Shown here: positions 6,858 through 13,288 of the stretch, piece after piece
Numbering within the stretch: the stretch's first letter is position 1
How the letters are laid out: each line of letters begins with the position of its first letter
Assembly (NCBI GenBank): GCA_033722075.1
Contig: JAWVZU010000079.1
Span: 1-13,976 of the forward strand
Direction: 5' to 3'
Length of the DNA stretch: 13,976 bases
From: JAWVZU01 sp033722075
Lineage (GTDB): Bacteria; Pseudomonadota; Gammaproteobacteria; Xanthomonadales; SZUA-38
The notes under the pieces: generated by a model
What the model was told of the DNA's origin: nothing
Seen by the model: only the letters and a program-made list of their open reading frames with translations
The model's database searches: none
Translations under genes and position numbers: made by a program

Positions 6858-9029
6858 ATGGCGAACATTTGGACGGAGCTGAAGCGGCGCAACGTGGTGC
6901 GCGTGGGCATTGCTTACGGGCTGGTCTGCTGGATGCTGCTTCAGATCGCGGATTTCGCGCTCGAGGTGATCGACGCGCCGGGCTGGATTCTGCAGGTGCT
7001 GGTGTTGCTCGCGGCCATCGGTCTGCCGGCGGTGCTGGTGTTTGCCTGGGTGTACGAGATGACACCGGAAGGCATCAAGCGCGAGACCGAGGTGGATCGC
7101 AGCCAGTCGGTCACCGCCCACACGGGACGCCGGCTCAACGCCGTGATCGTCGTCGTGCTGGTCCTCGCGGTCGGATTCCTCGGGGTGTCCCGCTTCCTCG
7201 CTCCACCGAACGGGGACGCGGGCAGGGGCGCGGCGGCCGGCGACGAAGTATCCCGTTCCATCGCCGTGCTGCCCTTCGACGATTTCTCCGAGGCCGGCGA
7301 CCAGGATTATTTCTCCAAGGGCATCGCCGAGGAGATCCTCAACCTGCTCGCGAAGAACGGCGCCCTTCGCGTGGCGGCCCGCACCTCATCCTTTGCTTTC
7401 GCCGACACCACGGAGGACATTCGCGATATCGGCCGCAAGCTCGATGTGGGCACCGTGCTCGAGGGGTCGATTCGAAAGTCCGGCGACACAGTGCGCGTTA
7501 CGGCGCAGCTGATCAATGTGGAGGACGGCTATCACCTCTGGTCCGAGACCTACGACCGGGAATACGAGGACATCTTCAGGATCCAGGACGAGATCGCGTC
7601 CAACATCATGGACGCGCTACGCGTTCACCTGCTTGGCGAAGAAAAGCGCGTGCCCGATGCCGAGCGCACGGTCGACCTGGACGCCTACAGCGCCTTTCTC
7701 ATCGGCCGGGAGCGCATGGAGCTGCGAAAGCCGGAGGACGTGGCAGCGGCCCGGGAGCAATTCGAGAAGGCCATCGCGCTGGATCCGGACTACGCGCCTG
7801 CCCACGCCGCGCTGGCGCACAGTTGGCTGGTTTCCGAGGAGCTTGGCGCGCTCGGAGATGACTTTGGGCGTGACGAGATCGACGCGACTGTGGAGCCGCT
7901 GCTGGAGAGGGCGCTGGAGCTCGCCCCGAATCTGCCGGAGGCAATCGCGATCCAGGGCTTCCATGACCTGCGACGCAAGCGCTACGAGGACGCGGAGCAG
8001 GCCTTTGATCGGGCCCTGGAACTGAACCCCAACTACGCCCTCGCTTATACCTGGCGCGCCTCGATCGCCCATCACGAAGAGCGCTACCTGGACATGCTGG
8101 CGGACCGGGAGAAGGCCTACGCACTGGACCCCATGAGCCTGGAGATCGCCGCGGATCTTGCCGCCGCCTACCGCAATTTCTGGCGCCCGAAGGACGCCGA
8201 GCGCGTCATCGAGCGGATGTTCGAGCTGCATCCCGATCATCCGCAGGCTTACCGGGCGGCGATCATCAACCTGAGCTTCCATGGCCGCTACGGTGAAGCG
8301 ACGCTGCTGACGGAGCGCGCCATGGAGACCAATTCGGGCGATGAGTGGTTCTCCCGCGCTCAAGAGGCCGGGTTCATCCGCCTCGGCCTGTATCGGGAGG
8401 CCACTGCTTCCGACGACCCTCACACCCCGTTCAGTGCGGCCTTGCATCAGGAGGACTTCGAGCGTGCCGAAGCCATCGTCGCGGAACAGCTGAAGGGCGA
8501 CGACCCCAATGAGCACTGGGTGGAGCACGGCCGTCAGCTCTACGCCGTGCACCCCGGCGAGGACAGCGAAGCGAAGCTGAGGGATTTCGTTGCTCGTGAA
8601 GTCGAATATCTCGATTCCCGGGACATTCCCTGGCGGGAGCAGTGCAAGCCTTTCCTTATCGACAGCCTGCGCAGGGTGGGCCGGGACGAGCCCGTCGAGA
8701 GCATGATGGAAAAATGCCGATCCAGACTCGAGGAGTTGATCAAGGCCAGTTACCTGTGCCCCTGTTCCTGGTACAACGTCGTGCTGGTGACGATCGTCGA
8801 CGGACGCCTGGACGAGGCCGTGGAGCGCGCCGATTTCTGGCTTTCGAACGGTGACTCGAATTCCGGCCTGCACGTCGACGCGGTCTTCCGCAGGCTCTCC
8901 GAACGGCCCGAGTACAACGAACTGCTGGCGCGCAACGCACAGCAGGTCGAGCGTCAGCGTGAGATCTACCTCAACGGTGGTGGTTGGGGCGCACTGAAGA
9001 AGCCCGACGAGGTGGTCCTGGAGCGCTGA
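6858..9029 (+). CDS. Membrane-anchored FlgO/TolB-like TPR protein (paralogue 1)
   Basis: This is a 723-residue inner-membrane protein of unknown function. The N-terminus has the basic motif ELKRRNVVRV (7-16), hydrophobic helices at about 16-37 and 43-66, the conserved YEMTPEGIKRE (66-76), and a third helix at about 94-114. A FlgO/TolB-like domain follows at about 134-258, with SIAVLPFDDF (134-143), YFSKGIAEEI, VLEGSIRKSGD, VRVTAQLI, HLWSETYDRE and DIFRIQDEIA. The rest is TPR repeats, clearest around 275-322, 345-400 and 400-470, with typical ALELNPNYALAY-like helices. The same core occurs fused to adenylate cyclases, CadC-like DNA-binding domains and kinases; here no output domain is seen, so a scaffold or sensor role is inferred. 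Three helices after a basic start predict that the FlgO and TPR parts are periplasmic, but topology is uncertain. The next gene is a paralogue. Confidence 0.85.
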   Translation: MANIWTELKRRNVVRVGIAYGLVCWMLLQIADFALEVIDAPGWILQVLVLLAAIGLPAVLVFAWVYEMTPEGIKRETEVDRSQSVTAHTGRRLNAVIVVVLVLAVGFLGVSRFLAPPNGDAGRGAAAGDEVSRSIAVLPFDDFSEAGDQDYFSKGIAEEILNLLAKNGALRVAARTSSFAFADTTEDIRDIGRKLDVGTVLEGSIRKSGDTVRVTAQLINVEDGYHLWSETYDREYEDIFRIQDEIASNIMDALRVHLLGEEKRVPDAERTVDLDAYSAFLIGRERMELRKPEDVAAAREQFEKAIALDPDYAPAHAALAHSWLVSEELGALGDDFGRDEIDATVEPLLERALELAPNLPEAIAIQGFHDLRRKRYEDAEQAFDRALELNPNYALAYTWRASIAHHEERYLDMLADREKAYALDPMSLEIAADLAAAYRNFWRPKDAERVIERMFELHPDHPQAYRAAIINLSFHGRYGEATLLTERAMETNSGDEWFSRAQEAGFIRLGLYREATASDDPHTPFSAALHQEDFERAEAIVAEQLKGDDPNEHWVEHGRQLYAVHPGEDSEAKLRDFVAREVEYLDSRDIPWREQCKPFLIDSLRRVGRDEPVESMMEKCRSRLEELIKASYLCPCSWYNVVLVTIVDGRLDEAVERADFWLSNGDSNSGLHVDAVFRRLSERPEYNELLARNAQQVERQREIYLNGGGWGALKKPDEVVLER

Positions 9030-9048
9030 CCCCGGGGGGGCAAGCGCT
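9022..9048. other. GC-rich hairpin across the paralogue 1 stop codon
   Basis: AGCGCT at 9022-9027 can pair with AGCGCT at 9043-9048, and inside it a CCCC run (9030-9033) faces a run of seven G (9034-9040). The structure contains the TGA stop (9027-9029) and lies where the -35 region of the next gene would be. There is no T run, so it is not a standard intrinsic terminator. It may limit read-through between the paralogues or simply reflect base composition. Confidence 0.3.
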
Positions 9049-9053
9049 GCGAC

Positions 9054-9066
9054 TATACTTCCGCCC
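9054..9066 (+). promoter_or_regulatory. Leaderless promoter -10 element for second TPR gene
   Basis: TATACT at 9054-9059 differs from the -10 consensus at one base. It is followed by TCCGCCC and the ATG at 9067. The predicted start of transcription falls on or next to the start codon, and there is no ribosome-binding site. The expected -35 position (9031-9036) is a C/G run with no TTGACA-like sequence, so an activator or an unusual sigma contact may be needed. Confidence 0.55.
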
Positions 9067-11112
9067 ATGAGCAACCTGTTCAGCGAACTGAAACGACGTA
9101 ACGTGTTCCGCGTGGCGGCAGCTTACGTGGTCGCCGGTTGGCTTCTGGTGGAGATCTTCCAGGTACTGATCGAGATCTACGCTGCGCCGGCCTGGATCCT
9201 CAAGCTGTTCGTGGCTGCACTGGTGGTGGGTCTGCCGCTGGTGGTCGCATTCTCCTGGGCCTACGAGATCACGCCCGAGGGCATCAAACGAGAATCTGAA
9301 GTCACTCGCGAAGACTCCATCACCCACTTCACCGCCCGACGTCTGGAAGTCATCACCATCGTTTTGCTGCTGGGGGCCATGGGCATGCTGGCTTTCGACT
9401 GGTCGCGGACGGACCGCAAGCCGGAGCCAGCCATTGGTCCATCAGCGGTTCAGGATGCGGGCGTCGAGCCCGGGCTACCGGCGATTCCTGACAGTGAAAA
9501 GTCCATCGCCGTACTGCCTTTCGAGAACCTCAGTTCCGACGCAGAGAATGCGGGCTTCGCGGGCGGCGTGCACGAGGACATCCTGACCTATCTCACCAAG
9601 GTCGAAGATCTGCGGGTGATCTCGCGGACCTCGGTCCTTGGCTATGCCGGTGACCAGGTCGATATCCGGCAGGTCGGTCGAGACCTCGGCGTCTCGCACG
9701 TACTGGAAGGCAGCGTGCGCCGCTCCGGTAACCGGGTCCGGGTCACCGCGCAGCTCATCGATGCCCGAACCGACCAGCACCTATGGGCCGAGAACTTCGA
9801 CCGCGAGCTCGAGGACATCTTCGAGATCCAGTCCTCTGTTGCCCGGGACATTGTCCGCGAGATCGGTGCACAGCTGTCTCCTGAAGAGTCCTCCCGCCTG
9901 AGTCAGTCGCCCACGGATAGCATCGCCGCCTACGATCTCTACCTGCAGGCGAGGCAGATTCTGAATCGGTCCACCCTGGCCAGCGACGACGCAGACGCAG
10001 AGGCACAGAGGCTGCTCGAGGAGGCCGTCAGTATCGACCCGGAGTTCGCCCTGGCCTACGCGCTGCTGGCCCGGGTCCACGGTTCCTTATACTGGTTTAT
10101 CGATCGGACGCCCAAGCGGCTGGCCGCCATGAAGGAGGTGATCGATCGGGCCTTCGAGCTACAGCCCGATCTGGCGGAGGCCCGGGTTGCCCTGGCCCAG
10201 TATCACTATCGAGGTTCCAACGATTACGCGGCCGCGCTGGAGCAACTGCAGGCTGCACGCGCCGAGCGACCGAACGATGCCAGCATTCTGTTCGACATCG
10301 GGTTGACCCTGCGTCGCCTGGGGCGCTGGCGCGAGTCCGTGCGGGCCTTTTCCCAATCGCGTCGCCTCGATCCGGGGAATCCCAGGCCGCTGATCGAGGA
10401 GTTCGTGACGGTCAGGGACGCCCGGTTCTGGCCGCTAGGTCGGGAGCTGGTTCGTGTCGTCGATCGCAATTTTCCCGATGACCGCAGACTCTCCGCGCAG
10501 ATCGGGCTGCTGTTGCTCGAAGCCGATGGTCCGACCGAGGCCGCACAGCGCTACCTCGCTCATCCGCCACTGGATGACTGGTACGACGCCTATGCAAGAG
10601 TCGAACTGGCCCTGATGTCCCGAGATCCGAAAGCGGGTCTTGCGGCGATCGAGCGCGGCCATGCGATCCTGGAATTGGTCACCTTGGGAATGCCCGAATA
10701 CTATGAGGGCATTTTCCATGCAATGGCCGGTGACATGGAATCGGCGCGCGATGCATGGCAGGCGGCATTGGTTGGCACTGCCCGTACCGATCAGGAGAAA
10801 CAGAATTACGGCTGGCCGTCCTTGTTCACCGCGCTGGCCCAGGCGCGCCTCGGCAACGCCGACCAAGCCCGGGCCGCCTGTGAACGAGCGACCTCTATCC
10901 TCCCCAAGGAGAAAGACCAGGTTCATGGTCTGACCTTCCACGTCGAGTGCCTGCGAGTCCGGGCCATGCTGGGTGAACGTGACCCGGCCATCAGCGAACT
11001 CGAAACGAGGGTGGGACAGCCCCAGTATCCCTCGCAAGCCTGGCTGCGGTTCCATCCCGAATGGGATTTCCTCCGCGAGGATCCAAGGTTCAGGGCGATC
11101 TACGAGTCATAG
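9067..11112 (+). CDS. Membrane-anchored FlgO/TolB-like TPR protein (paralogue 2)
   Basis: This 681-residue protein has the same plan as the gene before it. The first 92 residues align without a gap and 47 are identical by my count, including ELKRRNV (7-13), the PxWIL turn (41-45), YEITPEGIKRE (66-76) and ARR. Helices lie at about 16-37, 43-65 and 94-112. The FlgO/TolB-like domain is at about 145-270: SIAVLPFENLSSD, VLEGSVRRSG, VRVTAQLI, HLWAENFDRELEDIF. TPR-like repeats run from about 280 to 640, for instance ALAQYHYRGSNDYAAALEQL and DIGLTLRRLGRWRESVRAF. The TPR region is much less like paralogue 1 than the N-terminus is, which suggests that the anchor is conserved and the ligand-binding part has diverged. 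It has no catalytic or DNA-binding domain. It is 37 bases downstream of paralogue 1 but has its own promoter-like element. Confidence 0.85.
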   Translation: MSNLFSELKRRNVFRVAAAYVVAGWLLVEIFQVLIEIYAAPAWILKLFVAALVVGLPLVVAFSWAYEITPEGIKRESEVTREDSITHFTARRLEVITIVLLLGAMGMLAFDWSRTDRKPEPAIGPSAVQDAGVEPGLPAIPDSEKSIAVLPFENLSSDAENAGFAGGVHEDILTYLTKVEDLRVISRTSVLGYAGDQVDIRQVGRDLGVSHVLEGSVRRSGNRVRVTAQLIDARTDQHLWAENFDRELEDIFEIQSSVARDIVREIGAQLSPEESSRLSQSPTDSIAAYDLYLQARQILNRSTLASDDADAEAQRLLEEAVSIDPEFALAYALLARVHGSLYWFIDRTPKRLAAMKEVIDRAFELQPDLAEARVALAQYHYRGSNDYAAALEQLQAARAERPNDASILFDIGLTLRRLGRWRESVRAFSQSRRLDPGNPRPLIEEFVTVRDARFWPLGRELVRVVDRNFPDDRRLSAQIGLLLLEADGPTEAAQRYLAHPPLDDWYDAYARVELALMSRDPKAGLAAIERGHAILELVTLGMPEYYEGIFHAMAGDMESARDAWQAALVGTARTDQEKQNYGWPSLFTALAQARLGNADQARAACERATSILPKEKDQVHGLTFHVECLRVRAMLGERDPAISELETRVGQPQYPSQAWLRFHPEWDFLREDPRFRAIYES

Positions 11113-11151
11113 CAGACAGCACCGACCTGTCCGGTCGCACACGCTGTTTTT
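11113..11151 (+). terminator. Probable intrinsic terminator after paralogue 2
   Basis: Directly after the stop codon, CAGC (11117-11120) pairs with GCTG (11143-11146), enclosing an inner stem CGACC/GGTCG (11123-11127 with 11133-11137). Five T residues (11147-11151) follow at once. The outer sequence CAGACA (11113-11118) can alternatively pair with TGTCTG (11151-11156). The hairpin is interrupted by an internal loop, so strength is uncertain, but a stem followed by a T run between two same-strand genes supports termination. Confidence 0.45.
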
Positions 11152-11159
11152 GTCTGCCG

Positions 11160-11173
11160 TATACTCGCGATCA
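11160..11173 (+). promoter_or_regulatory. Leaderless promoter -10 element for DUF6090-like gene
   Basis: TATACT at 11160-11165 is followed by eight bases (CGCGATCA) and the ATG at 11174. Transcription should begin within a base or two of the start codon, and there is no Shine-Dalgarno sequence. The hexamer equals that of the second TPR gene, but the CCGCCC spacer is not shared, so the likeness may be only a general promoter form. No good -35 box is seen. Confidence 0.45.
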
Positions 11174-12508
11174 ATGTTCATCTATCGCTGGTTCAAGCAC
11201 CGCGCCTTCATGAATCGGGAATTTCGTCGATACACGTTCTACGCCCTGGGCGAGATCGGCCTGGTGATCGTCGGCATCCTGCTGGCGCTGCAGGTGGACG
11301 CGTGGTGGGAGAGTCAGCAGGCCCAGGAAGATCTGGACCGCTACCTGCAGGCCATCGCCGATGACATCGCCAGTGACATCGAGCGCCTGGAACAACTCAA
11401 GCGCGATCGGGTCGCCGCCTTTCTGGAAGCTCGAGGCGTCCTGTACTCGATTGGCGATGCCCGCCCGGAGTCCATGGCGTCGTGGCTCGACCGTGAGCTG
11501 GTAAGGCTTGCCTCGCGGGCAATAAACACCGCCCAGCGCCAGGTCTATTTTGTCCCAAACCTTGGCTCCTACAGGGGACTGGAAAGCTCGGGACTCATGA
11601 GTCAGTTGAGCGAGGCCCGGACCAAGAGACTCCTGTTCGATTACTACCGGACCGTCGATCGCATCAGTAACCTGGAACGGGACATGAACAACCGACTGCG
11701 GGATCTCTCGATCACCTATGAAGCCCGGCTCGGTGAGCGCCTGTTCATCTTTTTCCAGGAAGAACCGGTCCTGCTCTGGGGTGACCCATTCGAGAGCGAC
11801 AGCGATTCAGTTAGCGAATCTAGACTTGCCGGCCAGCGATACTACGGCGAAGTACTGGCCAGCGGTGAGACGGCAGCCTTGCTGAAGGCGTCTGTTTCCC
11901 AGCCTTTGCTCCAGGAATACGAGCACCTCCTGACCACCGGACGCGCCCTGCTGATGGCCGTTCAACAGGGCGGGGACGGCGCGGACATGCCGATCTTCCG
12001 CAGGGGCGATGGACGAGGATTCGACATGATCTTCGAGAACGGTCTCCCGGCGATGCATTCGGTGGGACTGTTTACTGCACCCGCCTGCCCCGGCTTCGCA
12101 GACGAATGCTTCTTCATCACGCAAGGCCGTTTTGATCCGGAGCAACGCGCCTTCGTGATCAACTATGCCGGGGGACAACCCTGGGCGTTCATCTACGCCA
12201 GAACCGGTAGTATCAGCCCGACCGAGGAGCGTCAGGGTCTCGATTTCTCGGACTATCGGCAGATCCAGCTGGAGCTCAAGCGCACTGGCGAATGCCCGTC
12301 GGTGGAGGTTGTCCTCAAGGACGCCGAGGATCCCGATGACGGCACGGAACGCAAGGTCCGCCTGCAACCAGAGTCCGAGTGGACTAAGTACACCATCGAT
12401 CTCGATGAATTCGCCGACGCAGATCTGACCCGGCTGCACGTCGTGGCTGGATTCCTGTTCGAGCAGGAACCCTGTCATCTCGCCATCCGTGATGTTCGCT
12501 ATCTGTAA
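11174..12508 (+). CDS. DUF6090-like single-pass membrane protein with C-terminal beta-rich domain
   Basis: This 444-residue protein has no known function. The N-terminus is basic (MFIYRWFKHRAF...RRY), then one hydrophobic helix at about 22-41 in the context YALGEIGLVIVGILLALQ, followed by VDAWWESQ and a charged, probably coiled segment (about 46-85). The GEI-x-LVIVGILLAL-x(3)-W signature is that of DUF6090 proteins, which are usually about half this length. The C-terminal 130 or so residues look different: beta-rich, with GGQPWAFIYARTGS, DFSDYRQIQLELKR, WTKYTIDLDEF and a final CHLAIRDVRYL. This pattern resembles the galactose-binding-like/CIA30-CBM11 sandwich fold; that likeness is my inference. 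The frame is open upstream to 10973 inside the previous gene, but ATG 11174 gives the family start. It may work with the TPR membrane proteins, though only adjacency and promoter form suggest it. Confidence 0.75.
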   Translation: MFIYRWFKHRAFMNREFRRYTFYALGEIGLVIVGILLALQVDAWWESQQAQEDLDRYLQAIADDIASDIERLEQLKRDRVAAFLEARGVLYSIGDARPESMASWLDRELVRLASRAINTAQRQVYFVPNLGSYRGLESSGLMSQLSEARTKRLLFDYYRTVDRISNLERDMNNRLRDLSITYEARLGERLFIFFQEEPVLLWGDPFESDSDSVSESRLAGQRYYGEVLASGETAALLKASVSQPLLQEYEHLLTTGRALLMAVQQGGDGADMPIFRRGDGRGFDMIFENGLPAMHSVGLFTAPACPGFADECFFITQGRFDPEQRAFVINYAGGQPWAFIYARTGSISPTEERQGLDFSDYRQIQLELKRTGECPSVEVVLKDAEDPDDGTERKVRLQPESEWTKYTIDLDEFADADLTRLHVVAGFLFEQEPCHLAIRDVRYL

Positions 12509-12512
12509 CTTC

Positions 12513-12526
12513 GGCCGGGGGCGGCC
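12513..12526. terminator. Small hairpin between convergent genes
   Basis: GGCCG (12513-12517) and CGGCC (12522-12526) make a 5-base-pair stem with a GGGG loop, three bases after the end of the DUF6090-like gene. A second short pairing, AGTCC (12527-12531) with GGACT (12542-12546), follows and leads into an AT-richer stretch (TTAAGGGTTATTA). The methyltransferase on the other strand ends at 12566. Termination is plausible by position, but there is no T run. Confidence 0.25.
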
Positions 12527-12565
12527 AGTCCAGACTGTCGGGGACTTAAGGGTTATTAGGCCGGG

Positions 12566-13288
12566 TCAGCGAGAATCGTTGCTCGGACACGGCACGCAGC
12601 GAGTTGTGCGGGGTTCCGGGCGGCGGCGGCCGACGAATTCCAGCTTGCCGAGGCGGCGCCGGCGGACCAAGGGTTCGAACCAGTAATCCAATTGCTGGAG
12701 GATCTCGGTCGGGCGCTCGAGCCACTGGTAATAGGTCGTCGCCTCCTCCTCGGTCATGGCGGCCAGCGCGTCCAGCTTGTCCCACGCCTTTCGGGCCAGC
12801 GGCTGCACCATGACGAAATGAACGAAACGCAGGAACGGCGTGAGCCACGGCTCGACGATGACTAGGTGCCCACCGGGTGCGAGGAGTCGGTGGATCTCGG
12901 CCAGGGTGCGGTCCAGGTCGTCCGGCAGTTCAACGAGATGATGGAGCCCGCCCTGGATAATCACCCGGTCGAAGCTCTCGTCCGGCAATCCGGTCTCGCG
13001 GCAATCCGCCTGTAGGGTCGCCGCCGGTCCGTCGTACTGAGCCAGGAGGTGACCGGACAGATCGATACCGGTCAGATTCTCGAAGCCGAATGACGTCAGT
13101 GCGTTCAGGCCATTGCCCCGGCCGCAGAACAGGTCCGCGATCCGTTCCGAGCGCGGCCAGTCCTCGGCGCCCAGTCGACGCAGGCGGCCCCGAAACTTTG
13201 CACGCTCCTCCTCGGGCGTTTCGAAGCGAAGATAGGCGGCCTCCCATCGATCGTTGTCAACCGACGAGCGTGCGTCGCGGGCGGTCAT
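12566..13288 (-). CDS. Class I SAM-dependent methyltransferase
   Basis: This 240-residue cytoplasmic enzyme is predicted to transfer a methyl group from S-adenosylmethionine; the acceptor is unknown. Motif I is DLFCGRGNG (52-60), the ribose-binding acidic residue is D76 (GIDLSGH), D95 follows in LQADCRE, motif IV is FDRVIIQGGLHHL (106-118), and LLAPGGHLVIVEP (135-147) is the usual post-motif. The TPEEER segment near the N-terminus and a long helical insert (about 150-200) probably form the acceptor cap. The frame stays open further upstream, but ATG 13288 overlaps the glycosyltransferase stop by 4 bases (ATGA), which decides the start and indicates coupling. With a lipid-sugar glycosyltransferase as partner, a glycan or lipid-linked acceptor is likely but unproved. 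The Arg-rich tail after residue 220 looks disordered. Confidence 0.88.
   Translation of the reverse strand: MTARDARSSVDNDRWEAAYLRFETPEEERAKFRGRLRRLGAEDWPRSERIADLFCGRGNGLNALTSFGFENLTGIDLSGHLLAQYDGPAATLQADCRETGLPDESFDRVIIQGGLHHLVELPDDLDRTLAEIHRLLAPGGHLVIVEPWLTPFLRFVHFVMVQPLARKAWDKLDALAAMTEEEATTYYQWLERPTEILQQLDYWFEPLVRRRRLGKLEFVGRRRPEPRTTRCVPCPSNDSR

Noticed and set aside
10973..11173. Upstream extension of the DUF6090-like frame into the second TPR gene
   Set aside because: The extension lies almost wholly inside coding sequence of another frame, reads as non-protein-like Arg/Pro/Ser-rich sequence, and the promoter-like TATACT directly precedes ATG 11174.
12672..12681. GGTTCGAACC, which looks like the T-arm core of a tRNA gene
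   Set aside because: It lies in the methyltransferase reading frame (coding for W-F-E-P-L-V on the minus strand), and no acceptor stem or anticodon arm can be drawn around it.
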